The notes: generated by a model from the sequence alone, not told the origin. Positions 38,930 to 48,204 are shown, counted from the first letter of the stretch. The stretch: 64,000 nt of DNA from Candidatus Equimonas faecalis (GCA_018066245.1 JAGHRT010000041.1:1-64000); one strand, 5' to 3'. Translations and numbers: made by a program.

Positions 38930-41316
38930 AAACCCAGCCAAAGAAAAGCCGCACTTCCGTAATGAACCGCTACTTTTTCGTAGTAGCGGGAGCATTCCTC
39001 ATAGGCCTCGTCATCCTTTTCAGGCTCTTCCACCTCTCTTTCGTAGAAGGAGACTACTGGAAGCGCGTAAGCCAGAAATTCATCCGCCAGAACCTCGAAA
39101 TACCCGCCCAGCGCGGCAACATCCTCGCCGCCGACGGCCAAGTACTGGCCACCTCCCTGCCCGAATACCGCCTTTACATGGATTTCATGGCCCACGACAA
39201 GGACAGCCTCGTGCAGCACCGGGCCCAAGTCTGGCGCGACTCCATTATCTGCGCCGACACGCTGCGCGTCATTCCCGGCCTGCTCAACCGAGCCAAGAAG
39301 CCGATACCCGAAAGCACCCAGCGGCAGCACATCGACAGCTGCCGGCGCACGCTCACTGCCCTGTGCCAGGGGATGCACCGCATCTTCCCCGAGATTGACC
39401 CCGCCGCCTTCCGTCAGCACCTCATCGAAGGCAGGGCCAAGCGGAGCCAGCACTGGCCGCTCTATCGGCGGAAGGTGTCGTACATCCAGTACCAGCAGGT
39501 GCGCAAGCTCCCCTTCTTTTCGCAAAGCACCCTACGCACGGGCTTCCACACCCAGGAGTACCGCACGCGGCAAAACCCCTACGGCAAACTGGCCGCACGC
39601 ACCGTGGGCGACCTCTACGGCGAGAAGGACTCCGCACGCTGCGGCCTGGAACTGTCCTTCGACTCCCTGCTCCGGGGCCGCCCCGGCTCATGCCACAGGC
39701 AGAAGGTGCTGAACCGCTACGTCAGCATCTTCGACCGAATGCCTGAGGACGGCTACGACATCCGCACCACGCTCGACATAGGCCTGCAGGACATCGTGGA
39801 GAAAGCCCTCGGCGAACAACTCGCCAGCATCGGGGCCGACTTCGGCATCTGCGCCGTGATGGAAGTCAGCACGGGCGACATCAAGGCCATCAGTTCGCTG
39901 GACCGCCTCAGCGACGGAAGCTACCGCGAGATAGGCAACCGAGCCATCAGCCTGCTGATGGAGCCAGGCTCCGTATTCAAGACGGTGAGCTTCATGGTAG
40001 GACTGGACGAAGGGGCCTTCACCCTCGACACACGAATCGACACCTACGGCGGCGTGTACGAGATGTACCGCCGCAAGATGAAGGACTCCAACTGGCGCAA
40101 GGGCGGCCACGGCAACATATCGGCCTCGGAGGTGCTCGAACACTCCAGCAACATCGGCACAAGCCGCCTTATCGACCAATTCTACCACGACCAGCCGGAA
40201 CGCTACGTCAAAGCCGTCTATCGCACCGGCATACACGACGACCTCCAGCTGCCGCTCGTGGGCTACGCCAAGCCGCGCATACGAATGCCCCGCAAGGACA
40301 AGACGGGCCGCTACTGGGAGAACTGGAGCAACACCGCCCTGCCGTGGATGAGCATCGGCTATGAGACGCAGGTGCCGCCCATCTCCACGCTGACGTTCTA
40401 CAACGGCATAGCCAACGGAGGCACCATGCTCTACCCGCGCTTCGTGAAGTCGGTGGAGCGGGGCGGCGAGGTCATCCGCGAGTACCCCGTGCGCGTGGCT
40501 CGGCAGCACATGTGCAAGCCGTCCACCATCCGCGACCTCCACAAAGCCTTGCGCAACACCGTGGTCAGGGGCACGGGCAAGCCCTGCGGCTCCAAGCGCT
40601 TCGCCGTGAGCGGCAAGACGGGCACGGCGCAGATTTGGACAAACCAGGGCAACACCAACCGCTACCTCGTCAGCTTCGTGGGCTACTTCCCCTCCGAGCG
40701 TCCGAAGTACTCAATGATCGTGTGCATCAAAAAGGCCAGTCCTGCCTACGGCGGTATGCACTGCGGCCCCGTGTTCAAGCGGGTGGCCGAGAGCATCATG
40801 GCGCAGCAGCGCGAGAAGAGCTACAAGACGGCTGCCGACACCCTACACGCCCGCCACGCCGTCATAAGGCCCGGCAACCTCCGCGCCACGCGGCAAGTGA
40901 TGAGCAACCTTAACATGAACGCCAGCGCAGGGAGCGCAGACGGCGAAACCGAAGGAAGCCAGTGGGGCTCAGCCGCGCACAGCGGCAACTCCTACGACCT
41001 GACCGCCGAGAAGGAGCAGAAGGGCCTCATGCCCGACCTGACGGGCTACGGCCTCCGCGATGCCGTCTATCGCCTGGAGCGGATGGGCCTGCGTGTCCAC
41101 ACGCGGGGCGTGGGCCGCGTAGTGAAGCAAAACGTCAAGCCGGGCAGCCCCGTGCGCCCGGGGGCAGCCGTCAGCCTTGAACTGTCTGCCGACGGAAAGG
41201 ACCTGCCCGATGAGCCGAAGCAGCCGGAGCAGCCGTCCGCCCCTCCCCAAAAGGAGGAGGCCCCGGCCCCTAAAGAAGCCGACACTGCCGGAGCGTCCGG
41301 AACTGCCGCCCAATAG
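38926..41316 (+). CDS. ftsI: Penicillin-binding protein with PASTA domain (FtsI/PBP3-type)
   Basis: 796-residue bitopic transpeptidase for septal peptidoglycan. A membrane anchor (FVVAGAFLIGLVILF) is followed by the pedestal domain and a transpeptidase domain with S349-V-F-K352, the S407-S-N motif and K564-T-G-T. Near residues 705-765 there is one PASTA domain (MPDLTGYGLRDAVYRLERMG), and the C-terminus is a Pro/Lys/Glu-rich tail. It overlaps the ftsL-like gene by 4 nt. After it a repeat block opens the first wide gap in the dcw cluster. Confidence 0.94.
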   Translation: MKTQPKKSRTSVMNRYFFVVAGAFLIGLVILFRLFHLSFVEGDYWKRVSQKFIRQNLEIPAQRGNILAADGQVLATSLPEYRLYMDFMAHDKDSLVQHRAQVWRDSIICADTLRVIPGLLNRAKKPIPESTQRQHIDSCRRTLTALCQGMHRIFPEIDPAAFRQHLIEGRAKRSQHWPLYRRKVSYIQYQQVRKLPFFSQSTLRTGFHTQEYRTRQNPYGKLAARTVGDLYGEKDSARCGLELSFDSLLRGRPGSCHRQKVLNRYVSIFDRMPEDGYDIRTTLDIGLQDIVEKALGEQLASIGADFGICAVMEVSTGDIKAISSLDRLSDGSYREIGNRAISLLMEPGSVFKTVSFMVGLDEGAFTLDTRIDTYGGVYEMYRRKMKDSNWRKGGHGNISASEVLEHSSNIGTSRLIDQFYHDQPERYVKAVYRTGIHDDLQLPLVGYAKPRIRMPRKDKTGRYWENWSNTALPWMSIGYETQVPPISTLTFYNGIANGGTMLYPRFVKSVERGGEVIREYPVRVARQHMCKPSTIRDLHKALRNTVVRGTGKPCGSKRFAVSGKTGTAQIWTNQGNTNRYLVSFVGYFPSERPKYSMIVCIKKASPAYGGMHCGPVFKRVAESIMAQQREKSYKTAADTLHARHAVIRPGNLRATRQVMSNLNMNASAGSADGETEGSQWGSAAHSGNSYDLTAEKEQKGLMPDLTGYGLRDAVYRLERMGLRVHTRGVGRVVKQNVKPGSPVRPGAAVSLELSADGKDLPDEPKQPEQPSAPPQKEEAPAPKEADTAGASGTAAQ

Positions 41317-41323
41317 ACCGCGC

Positions 41324-41412
41324 GAAACTGCCGGCGGGCTGCGGAAAACCGTCCTATAGACTAATTTTCACCGCCCTATAGACTAATTTTCACTATCCTA
41401 TAAACAAATTCC
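41324..41412 (+). repeat. Mixed A/B repeat block between ftsI and murE
   Basis: One diverged A unit (CTGCCGGCGGGCTG) and three B units (GTCCTATAGACTAA, GCCCTATAGACTAA, ATCCTATAAACAAA) at 21-22 bp spacing. The murE start is 64 bp past the block. Confidence 0.88.
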
Positions 41413-41476
41413 AACGCCCCCGCACACCACTTTCCCCTTACGCAGGAACAGGAAGGGGGCTCCCATAGACTACGCC

Positions 41477-42964
41477 ATGCTACTCCACCAACTCCTCCAC
41501 ACAGCCCAGGTGGACATCATCGCCGCCAGCCGTCCCACCGACGTAGAAATAAGCGACCTCAGCCTCGACTCCCGTCAGGTCCGCCCAGGCCACCTCTTCT
41601 TCGCCGTCAGGGGCACGCAGACCGACGGCCACGCCTACATCCCCACCGCGCTCAACCAGGGAGCCGCAGCCGTGGTGGGCACCGACACCGCCGAAAGCCT
41701 CACCCGGCGCGGCCTCCTGCCCGCCGATGCCGCCGCGCCCTACATACAAGTGGCCGACTGCCAGTCCATCGCAGGCACGGTGGCCACAGCCTTCTTCGGA
41801 CGGCCCAGCGAAAAACTGCGCCTCGTCGGCGTAACGGGAACCAACGGCAAGACCACCATAGCCACCGTGCTCTACCAGCTCCTGCGCGGCCTCGGCCACA
41901 AAGCCGGCCTGCTCAGCACCGTGTGCAACTACATCGACAGCCGCCCCGTGCCCGCCTCCCACACCACCCCCGACCCCGTAACGCTCAACCGCCTCCTGGC
42001 CGAAATGGTGGAGGAGGGCTGCACCTTCGCCGTGATGGAGTGCTCCAGCCACGCCATACACCAGCGCCGCATCGGCGGCCTCCAGTTCGCTGGCGGCCTG
42101 TTCACCAACCTTACCCGCGACCACCTCGACTACCACGGCACGCTGGAAGCCTACCGCGATGCGAAAAAAATGTTTTTCGACGGCCTGGCACCCACAGCCT
42201 TTGCCCTGACAAACGCCGACGACCGGAACGGAGCGTTTATGCTTCAGAACTGCGCAGCCCGCCGCCTGAGCTACAGCACCCGCGCAGCCGCCGACTACCG
42301 TGGCCGCATCATAGAGGAAAGCATCGAAGGGATGCTCCTCAGCATCGACGGCACCGAGGTGAGCGTCAGCTTCGTGGGCCGCTTCAACGTAAGCAACCTG
42401 CTGGCCGTCTATGGCGCCGCGCTGCAGCTGGGCTTCGACCGTCAGGACGTGCTGCGCGTCATGTCCACCCTGCGCCCCGTCAACGGGCGCTTCGAGGCCA
42501 TCACGTCGCCGCAGGGCTTGAGCGCCGTCATCGACTATGCCCACACGCCCGACGCACTGGCCAACGTCCTCACCGCCATCCGCGAGATAAGCCGGCTCGG
42601 CGGCAAAGTCATCACCGTATGCGGCGCGGGAGGCAACCGCGACAAAGGCAAACGCCCCCTCATGGCGCAGGAAGCCGTGCGGCAGAGCGACCGCGTCATC
42701 CTCACCTCCGACAACCCGCGCAACGAACAGCCCGAAGCCATCATCAGCGATATGCTGGCAGGCCTCAGCCCCGAACAGCGGCAGACCGTCCTTACCATCA
42801 CCGACCGCCGCCAAGCCATACGCACCGCCGTCATGCTGGCCGCGCCCGGCGACGTAATACTCGTGGCCGGAAAAGGGCACGAGCCGTATCAGGAAATCAA
42901 CGGCGTGAAGCACCACTTCGACGACCACGAAGAAGTACGCGCCGCCTTCCAAAGCCTATCCTGA
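41477..42964 (+). CDS. murE: UDP-MurNAc-L-Ala-D-Glu:meso-diaminopimelate ligase
   Basis: 495 residues, cytoplasmic Mur ligase. ATP site TGTNGKTT at 120-127; the DNPR motif (in [11 protein letters not shown]) that selects meso-diaminopimelate is present in the C-terminal domain. It adds the third residue of the peptidoglycan stem peptide. It lies between ftsI and mraY as in other dcw clusters, but with repeat-filled gaps of 160 and 99 bp on either side. Confidence 0.96.
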   Translation: MLLHQLLHTAQVDIIAASRPTDVEISDLSLDSRQVRPGHLFFAVRGTQTDGHAYIPTALNQGAAAVVGTDTAESLTRRGLLPADAAAPYIQVADCQSIAGTVATAFFGRPSEKLRLVGVTGTNGKTTIATVLYQLLRGLGHKAGLLSTVCNYIDSRPVPASHTTPDPVTLNRLLAEMVEEGCTFAVMECSSHAIHQRRIGGLQFAGGLFTNLTRDHLDYHGTLEAYRDAKKMFFDGLAPTAFALTNADDRNGAFMLQNCAARRLSYSTRAAADYRGRIIEESIEGMLLSIDGTEVSVSFVGRFNVSNLLAVYGAALQLGFDRQDVLRVMSTLRPVNGRFEAITSPQGLSAVIDYAHTPDALANVLTAIREISRLGGKVITVCGAGGNRDKGKRPLMAQEAVRQSDRVILTSDNPRNEQPEAIISDMLAGLSPEQRQTVLTITDRRQAIRTAVMLAAPGDVILVAGKGHEPYQEINGVKHHFDDHEEVRAAFQSLS

Positions 42965-42970
42965 CAATCA

Positions 42971-43059
42971 GAAAAAACTATCCCGCCGATAGGAAAAACT
43001 ATCCCGCCGACAGGAAAAACCGTCGGCGGACTAAGAAAAACCGTCGGCGGACTAAGAAC
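42971..43059 (+). repeat. Type A repeat block between murE and mraY
   Basis: Four units at 21-bp spacing: two palindromic variants CTATCCCGCCGATAG and CTATCCCGCCGACAG, then two CGTCGGCGGACTAAG, all linked by GAAAAA. It fills nearly the whole 99-bp gap and ends 4 bp before the mraY start codon. Confidence 0.93.
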
Positions 43060-43063
43060 AGCC

Positions 43064-44335
43064 ATGCTATACTACCTTTTCCGCCTTCTTGAGAGCCTGG
43101 GCATCCCGGGCTCCGCCATGTGGAGCTACATCTCCTTCCGTGCCATCCTGGCCTTAATCTGTGCCCTCGCCATCAGCCTCTGGTTCGGCGAGCACTACAT
43201 CCGTTGGATGAAGCGGCGCAACATCAGCGAGGTGCAGCGCGACAAGAGCATCGACCCCTACGGCGTGCAGAAGAAAGGCGTACCCACGATGGGAGGAGTC
43301 GTCATCCTCGTGGCCGTCCTGGTGCCCTGCATCCTCCTGGGCCGCCTGCGCAACATCTACATGCTCCTCATGCTGGCCGCCACCCTCTGGTTCGCCGCGC
43401 TGGGCCTGCTCGACGACTACATAAAGGTGTTCCGCCACAACAAGGACGGCCTGGCCGGACGCTGGAAGCTGGCCGGACAGTTCCTCGCCGGCCTCGCCGT
43501 AGGCCTGACGCTCTACCTCTCGCCCGACGCGGTCATCCGCGAAAACATAGAGGTGGGCCAGCGGGGAGGCACCACACTGGTGGCCCACAGCCGCACCGAA
43601 GTAAAAAGCACCAAGACTACGATACCCTTCGTCAAGGCTAACAACCTCGACTATGCCGAAGCCGTAGGATTTCTCGGCGCTCACAAGCAAGCCGGCGGCT
43701 GGGTGCTGTTTGTGCTTATGACGGCGTTCGTCATCGCCGCCGTATCGAACGGCGCAAATCTCAACGACGGAATGGACGGCATGTGCGCCGGAAATTCAGC
43801 CATCATATACGTGGCTCTGGGCGTGCTGGCCTATGTGAGCTCGCACTTCGGCCTGGCGAACTACCTCAATACGATGTACGTGCCGGGCTCGCAGGAGCTG
43901 GTCATCTTCTGCTGTGCCATGCTCGGTGCGCTCATAGGGTTCCTGTGGTACAACACCTACCCCGCTCGTGTCTTCATGGGCGACACAGGCTCCCTGATGA
44001 TAGGCGGCACCATCGGCGTGCTGGCCGTCATCATCCACAAGGAGCTCCTCCTGCCCCTGCTCTGCGGCGTGTTCCTCCTGGAAAGCGTCAGCGTAATCTT
44101 CCAGACGGAGTACGCCAAGATGGGCAACCGCCGCGGCCAGAAATGGCGCGTGTTCAAACGCGCACCCCTCCACGACACATTCCGCGTCAAGCCCGAGGAC
44201 ATGATTCCCGGAGCCAAGTACATCTTCCGCAACTGGCCGCGCACGCCGGCCCTGGAGTCGATGGTAACAGTCCGCTTCTGGATTATCACCGTCCTGCTGG
44301 CAGCCCTCACCATCATAACGCTGAAAATCCGCTGA
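43064..44335 (+). CDS. mraY: Phospho-MurNAc-pentapeptide transferase
   Basis: 423-residue polytopic inner-membrane enzyme that makes lipid I from UDP-MurNAc-pentapeptide and undecaprenyl phosphate. The Asp-Asp pair in LGLLDDYIKVFRHNKDGL, the NLNDGMDGM segment and FMGDTGSL are all present. The length fits Bacteroidota MraY, which is longer than that of E. coli. The start codon directly follows a repeat block. Confidence 0.96.
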   Translation: MLYYLFRLLESLGIPGSAMWSYISFRAILALICALAISLWFGEHYIRWMKRRNISEVQRDKSIDPYGVQKKGVPTMGGVVILVAVLVPCILLGRLRNIYMLLMLAATLWFAALGLLDDYIKVFRHNKDGLAGRWKLAGQFLAGLAVGLTLYLSPDAVIRENIEVGQRGGTTLVAHSRTEVKSTKTTIPFVKANNLDYAEAVGFLGAHKQAGGWVLFVLMTAFVIAAVSNGANLNDGMDGMCAGNSAIIYVALGVLAYVSSHFGLANYLNTMYVPGSQELVIFCCAMLGALIGFLWYNTYPARVFMGDTGSLMIGGTIGVLAVIIHKELLLPLLCGVFLLESVSVIFQTEYAKMGNRRGQKWRVFKRAPLHDTFRVKPEDMIPGAKYIFRNWPRTPALESMVTVRFWIITVLLAALTIITLKIR

Positions 44336-44387
44336 CTACAGGCAAGGCGGACCGTCCGGAGCATCCGGACGTCCCAGCCCATAGGCC

Positions 44388-44460
44388 GCGAAAAACTATC
44401 GGCGGACTAAGAAAAACCATCGGCGGACTAATTCCCCCTATCCTATAGACAAGAAAACAC
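44388..44460 (+). repeat. Mixed A/B repeat block between mraY and murD
   Basis: Two A units (CTATCGGCGGACTAAG, CCATCGGCGGACTAAT) and one B unit (TATCCTATAGACAAG) at about 21-bp spacing, in a 138-bp gap; murD starts 13 bp past the block. Confidence 0.9.
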
Positions 44461-44473
44461 CCTCCCTACGCCC

Positions 44474-45802
44474 ATGAAAAAAATCGTAGTACTCGGTGCC
44501 GGCGAAAGCGGCGTAGGCACCGCCATCCTCGCCGCACAAAAAGGTTACGAAGTGCTCGTCAGCGACAGCGGCCAGATACCCGACCGCTACGTACAGATGC
44601 TCGAAGCCCACCAGATAACCTGGGAAGAGTGCGGGCACACTGCGTCGCGCATCCTCGACGCCGACGAAGTCGTGAAAAGCCCCGGCATACCCGACACCGC
44701 CCCCATCATTCAGGCCATCATAGACAACAGCATACCCGTCCTAAGCGAGATAGAGTTTGCCGCACGCTACACCAACGGACACTGCGTCTGCATCACAGGC
44801 TCAAACGGAAAGACCACCACAACCACCCTCATCCACTACATATTCCAGCGTGCCGGCCTGCGCGTCGGCCTGGCCGGCAACATAGGTCGCAGCTTCGCCC
44901 GACAGGTGGCCGAGGACGACAAGGACTGGTACGTCCTCGAACTCTCATCCTTCCAACTCGACAACATGTACGGCTTCCGCGCAGCCATAGCCGTGCTCAT
45001 GAACATCACGCCCGACCACCTCGACCGCTACGGCTACGACTTCCAGCGCTACACCGATGCGAAAATGCGCATCATCCAGAACCAGGACAAAAGAAACTGC
45101 CTGATATACTGGGCCGGCGACCCGACAGTGTGCCGCGAACTAAAGAAACGCGAGGGAGATTACCGCGCACCCGCCACCACCCCTACGGGCCACACCGCCG
45201 CCCCAGGCCACCCCAACCTCATCGGCTTCACCGACGACGCCTTCCAGCAACTCCAGCTCAGCTTCTCACAGATGGGACGCCACAACCAAAGGAACGCCAC
45301 CGCCGCCTACCTGGCCTGCCGAGCCGCCGGCATAGCCGACGACATCATACGCCAGTGCCTCGACGACTTCCCCGGCGTGGAGCACAGGCTGGAAAAGGTG
45401 TGCGAACAGGAAGGCGTGCTCTGGATAAACGACTCAAAGGCCACCAACGTAGATGCCTGCCTCGTCGCCCTCCAGGCCATGGACCGCCCCACCGTGCTCA
45501 TCGTCGGCGGCAAAGACAAGGGCAACGACTACACCGTGCTCCACGACATCATACGCCAGAAGTGCCGGGCCCTCGTCTATCTCGGCGCCGACAACGACAC
45601 CCTCCACCGCAACTTCGACGCCCTCGGCCTCCCCGTGGCCGACACCCACTGCATGGCCGACTGCGTAGCCGCCTGCCGAGGCTTCGCCGAGGAAGGCGAT
45701 GCCGTGCTCCTCAGCCCCTGCTGCGCCTCCTTCGACCTCTTCCGCAACATGGAGGACCGGGGCGAACAGTTCCGCGCCTGCGTGCGCCAGACAGCCGGAT
45801 AG
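44474..45802 (+). CDS. murD: UDP-MurNAc-L-Ala:D-Glu ligase
   Basis: 442 residues, cytoplasmic. The Rossmann-like start MKKIVVLGAGESGVG is followed by the ATP site TGSNGKTT at 108-115 and the conserved INDSKATN and LSPCCASFD segments of MurD. It adds D-glutamate to UDP-MurNAc-L-Ala. It precedes ftsW after a 97-bp gap filled by repeats. Confidence 0.96.
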   Translation: MKKIVVLGAGESGVGTAILAAQKGYEVLVSDSGQIPDRYVQMLEAHQITWEECGHTASRILDADEVVKSPGIPDTAPIIQAIIDNSIPVLSEIEFAARYTNGHCVCITGSNGKTTTTTLIHYIFQRAGLRVGLAGNIGRSFARQVAEDDKDWYVLELSSFQLDNMYGFRAAIAVLMNITPDHLDRYGYDFQRYTDAKMRIIQNQDKRNCLIYWAGDPTVCRELKKREGDYRAPATTPTGHTAAPGHPNLIGFTDDAFQQLQLSFSQMGRHNQRNATAAYLACRAAGIADDIIRQCLDDFPGVEHRLEKVCEQEGVLWINDSKATNVDACLVALQAMDRPTVLIVGGKDKGNDYTVLHDIIRQKCRALVYLGADNDTLHRNFDALGLPVADTHCMADCVAACRGFAEEGDAVLLSPCCASFDLFRNMEDRGEQFRACVRQTAG

Positions 45803-45805
45803 CCC

Positions 45806-45893
45806 GAACTGTCCCGCCGATAGGAAAAACTGTCGGCGGACTAATTTCCCCTGTCGGCGGACTAAGAAACACTCCCCTATAGACCACGAAACA
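45806..45893 (+). repeat. Mixed A/B repeat block between murD and ftsW
   Basis: Three A units (CTGTCCCGCCGATAG, CTGTCGGCGGACTAA twice) and one B unit (TCCCCTATAGACCACG) at 21-22 bp spacing. It begins 3 bp after the murD stop and ends 6 bp before the ftsW start. Confidence 0.93.
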
Positions 45894-45899
45894 CAACCC

Positions 45900-47138
45900 A
45901 TGACACTCCCCTCCTTCTTCCGCCTCAAAGGCGACACCGTCGTGTGGAGCATATTCTTCGCCCTCTGCTTCATCTCACTGGTCGAGGTATTCAGCGCCAC
46001 AAGTATGCTGGTATATCGCAGCGGCTCCTTTTGGGCTCCCTTCATCCGCCAAGGCGTATTCCTCGCCATAGGCACAGTCATCTGCATCGGCACACACTTC
46101 GTGCAGTGCCGCCGGCTCACGTTCATTTCCGCCCTGTGGCCCATCATCGTCGGCCTGCTGCTGCTCACCATCCTGATGGGCGACGAAACCAACGGAGCCA
46201 GCCGCTGGCTCTTCGGCTTCCAGCCCAGCGAGTTCGCCAAGGGCATTCTCGTCGCCACCATAGCCCTGATACTCTCGCGCTGCCGCGAGGGCAACGGAGT
46301 AAGCCGCATGGCCCTGCGCTACGTACTCGCCTTCACACTGCCCGTAGTCGCGCTCATCGGCAAGGAGAACGTCAGCACAGCCGTCCTCATCAGCGGCGTC
46401 GTGTACCTCATGATGTTCGTAGCCGGCATACCGCGCGGACAAATGATCAAGCTCACGCTCATCTGCGCCGTGCTGGGAGGCCTGGGCCTCCTGGGCGCAA
46501 AAGCCCTTCCCACCGACAGCGAAGCACCCTTCTACCAGAGTGCTCCGGGCTCCTTCCTAAAGCACCGCGGCCCAACCATACACAACCGCGTGTTCGGCAA
46601 GAGCCTCGTCATCACGCCCAACCCCGACAGCCTCGTAGTCAGCGACAAGAACATGCAGGTCGTACACGCCCGCATAGCCGTGGCCAACAACAACCACGGC
46701 CTCGGGCTGATGCCCGGCAACAGCGTAGAGCGCGACTACCTTCCCCAAGCCTACAGCGACTTCATCTATGCCATCATTGCCGAGGAAACCGGCATCTGGG
46801 GCGCCTCCATCGTACTCCTGCTCTACCTCATCCTGCTCTACCGCTGCGGAATCATAGCCAACCGCTGCGGACAGGACTTCCCCGCGTTCTTCGTCATGGG
46901 CCTCGGCGTACTGCTCACCGGCCAGGCCCTCCTCAACATGATAGTAGCCGTAGGCCTCGGCCCCGTAACGGGCCAGACCCTGCCGCTCATCTCGCGCGGC
47001 GGCACGAGCACGCTCATTACCTGCGCCTACATCGGAATGATTCAAAGCGTGGCGTGGAGCGGACTGCCCAAGAAAAAAGACAACCCCGCCGCTGCCGACG
47101 ATCAGCCCCAAGGAGAGGAAAAACCATCGGCGGACTAA
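45900..47138 (+). CDS. ftsW: FtsW/RodA-type lipid II polymerase
   Basis: 412 residues with about ten membrane segments (start MTLPSFFRLKG chosen; the longer frame reads backward through repeats and murD). SEDS-family hallmarks include ASRWLFGFQPSEFAKG, the NNHGLGLMPGNSVERDYLPQAYSDFIYAI loop region and a final SRGGTSTLITCAYIG helix. It polymerises septal glycan together with FtsI. The last codons and the TAA stop (47136-47138) lie inside a type A repeat, so the C-terminal KPSAD is repeat-derived. Confidence 0.94.
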   Translation: MTLPSFFRLKGDTVVWSIFFALCFISLVEVFSATSMLVYRSGSFWAPFIRQGVFLAIGTVICIGTHFVQCRRLTFISALWPIIVGLLLLTILMGDETNGASRWLFGFQPSEFAKGILVATIALILSRCREGNGVSRMALRYVLAFTLPVVALIGKENVSTAVLISGVVYLMMFVAGIPRGQMIKLTLICAVLGGLGLLGAKALPTDSEAPFYQSAPGSFLKHRGPTIHNRVFGKSLVITPNPDSLVVSDKNMQVVHARIAVANNNHGLGLMPGNSVERDYLPQAYSDFIYAIIAEETGIWGASIVLLLYLILLYRCGIIANRCGQDFPAFFVMGLGVLLTGQALLNMIVAVGLGPVTGQTLPLISRGGTSTLITCAYIGMIQSVAWSGLPKKKDNPAAADDQPQGEEKPSAD

Positions 47139-47220
47139 ATTTCCCTGTCGGCGGACTAATTTTTCCTGTCGGCGGACTAAATTCCCCTGTCGGCGGCCCA
47201 GTGCCCGCCACCCTACAGAC
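47116..47220 (+). repeat. Type A repeat block across the end of ftsW
   Basis: Four A units at 21-bp spacing (CCATCGGCGGACTAA, then CTGTCGGCGGACTAA twice and CTGTCGGCGGCCCA), then a diverged B-like unit. The first unit supplies the ftsW stop codon. Confidence 0.93.
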
Positions 47221-47261
47221 TGCCCGCATTCCCCCCTTAACCTCTAACAGCCAATCCCCCC

Positions 47262-47930
47262 TTGCCCACCTCCCCCGCCCTGATTCTCCACACAGGCAAG
47301 TACGCCGACGACCGCCTCGTAGTGGAAGCCTACACCCTCGAAGCAGGAGCCGTCAGCTTCATAACCCGCGTCAGCCACGGACGGGCGAAGGCACGCATCC
47401 CCCACACACTCTTCCAGCCCCTCGCCCTACTCGAAATCACCTGGCCTGAACAAGCACGCACCACCCTGCACAAGCCCCAGGCCGCACGCCCCCTCATCGT
47501 GGGCCACTCCATAGCCGCCCAGCCCGTCAAAGCCGCCCTCGCCCTCTTCCTCGCCGAATTTCTCCGAGCCGTACTGCGCCACGAACCGCCCGCCCCGCCC
47601 GTGTTCCACTTCTGTGCCCACGCCGTGCGCTGGCTCAACCTCGTCGAAGGCCGCCCCCTGGGCAACGTCCACCTCGCCATACTCGTGCGCCTCGCCACCC
47701 TCCTCGGCTTCCGGCCCACCCCCGAAGAACTCAGCCTCACCTGCCCCCAGCAATATCAGGCCGTACTCCCCCAACTCCTGCGCATCAACCTCGCCAACCA
47801 ACACCTATATCTATTTACGCGCGCGCAACGCGCGGAATTTCTACGCCAAATCCAGCTCTACTACAGCCGCCACTATCCCGCCTTCCCAGAGCTCAAAAGT
47901 GCCGAAGTGCTCACTCAGATTTTCGGATAA
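47262..47930 (+). CDS. recO: DNA repair protein RecO
   Basis: 222 residues, starting at TTG. The N-terminal OB-fold pattern (LILHTGKYADDRLVVEAYTLEAGAVSFITRV) and the helical C-terminal region typical of RecO are present; the family zinc site is absent, as in many RecO proteins. RecO loads RecA on single-stranded DNA together with RecR. It follows ftsW in place of murG and the other distal dcw genes. The start codon choice is tentative because no ATG lies near. Confidence 0.85.
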   Translation: MPTSPALILHTGKYADDRLVVEAYTLEAGAVSFITRVSHGRAKARIPHTLFQPLALLEITWPEQARTTLHKPQAARPLIVGHSIAAQPVKAALALFLAEFLRAVLRHEPPAPPVFHFCAHAVRWLNLVEGRPLGNVHLAILVRLATLLGFRPTPEELSLTCPQQYQAVLPQLLRINLANQHLYLFTRAQRAEFLRQIQLYYSRHYPAFPELKSAEVLTQIFG

Positions 47931-47973
47931 GCACCTAAAAACACAAAAAACAGCAAAAAAAACGCCCTAACGC

Positions 47974-48004
47974 TTGGCCAATTCAAAATAAAGCCGTACT
48001 TTTG
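47974..48004 (+). promoter_or_regulatory. Promoter of the tRNA-Glu / rpsT unit
   Basis: TTGG (47974-47977), 19 bp, TACTTTTG (47997-48004). It lies about 200 bp upstream of tRNA-Glu, so the repeat block in between would be transcribed. Confidence 0.6.
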
Positions 48005-48037
48005 CACCCGCAACTAAGCGAAAGAGCCACGCGCCCA

Positions 48038-48175
48038 CCGACAGTTGCCCCCATCCCAAGGGTAGTTTCCCCTACCCCTACGACAGGAAAAACCATCCTA
48101 TACGATAGTGGAAACTATCGGCGGACTAAAATTTCCTATCGGCGGACTACGAAAAACCATCGGCGGGATAGGAAA
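48038..48175 (+). repeat. Mixed A/B repeat block in the tRNA-Glu leader
   Basis: Diverged units (ACCGACAGTTG, CCTACCCCTACGACAGG), one B unit (CATCCTATACGATAG) and three A units (CTATCGGCGGACTAA, CTATCGGCGGACTAC, CCATCGGCGGGATAG). The last unit ends about 30 bp before the tRNA. Confidence 0.88.
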
Positions 48176-48204
48176 CAGGAGCGGCGCGGCAAGCAAAACC
48201 ATCA

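Noticed and set aside
41923-43092. 389-codon frame inside murE
   Set aside because: Arg/Pro/His-rich out-of-frame translation of murE and its repeats.
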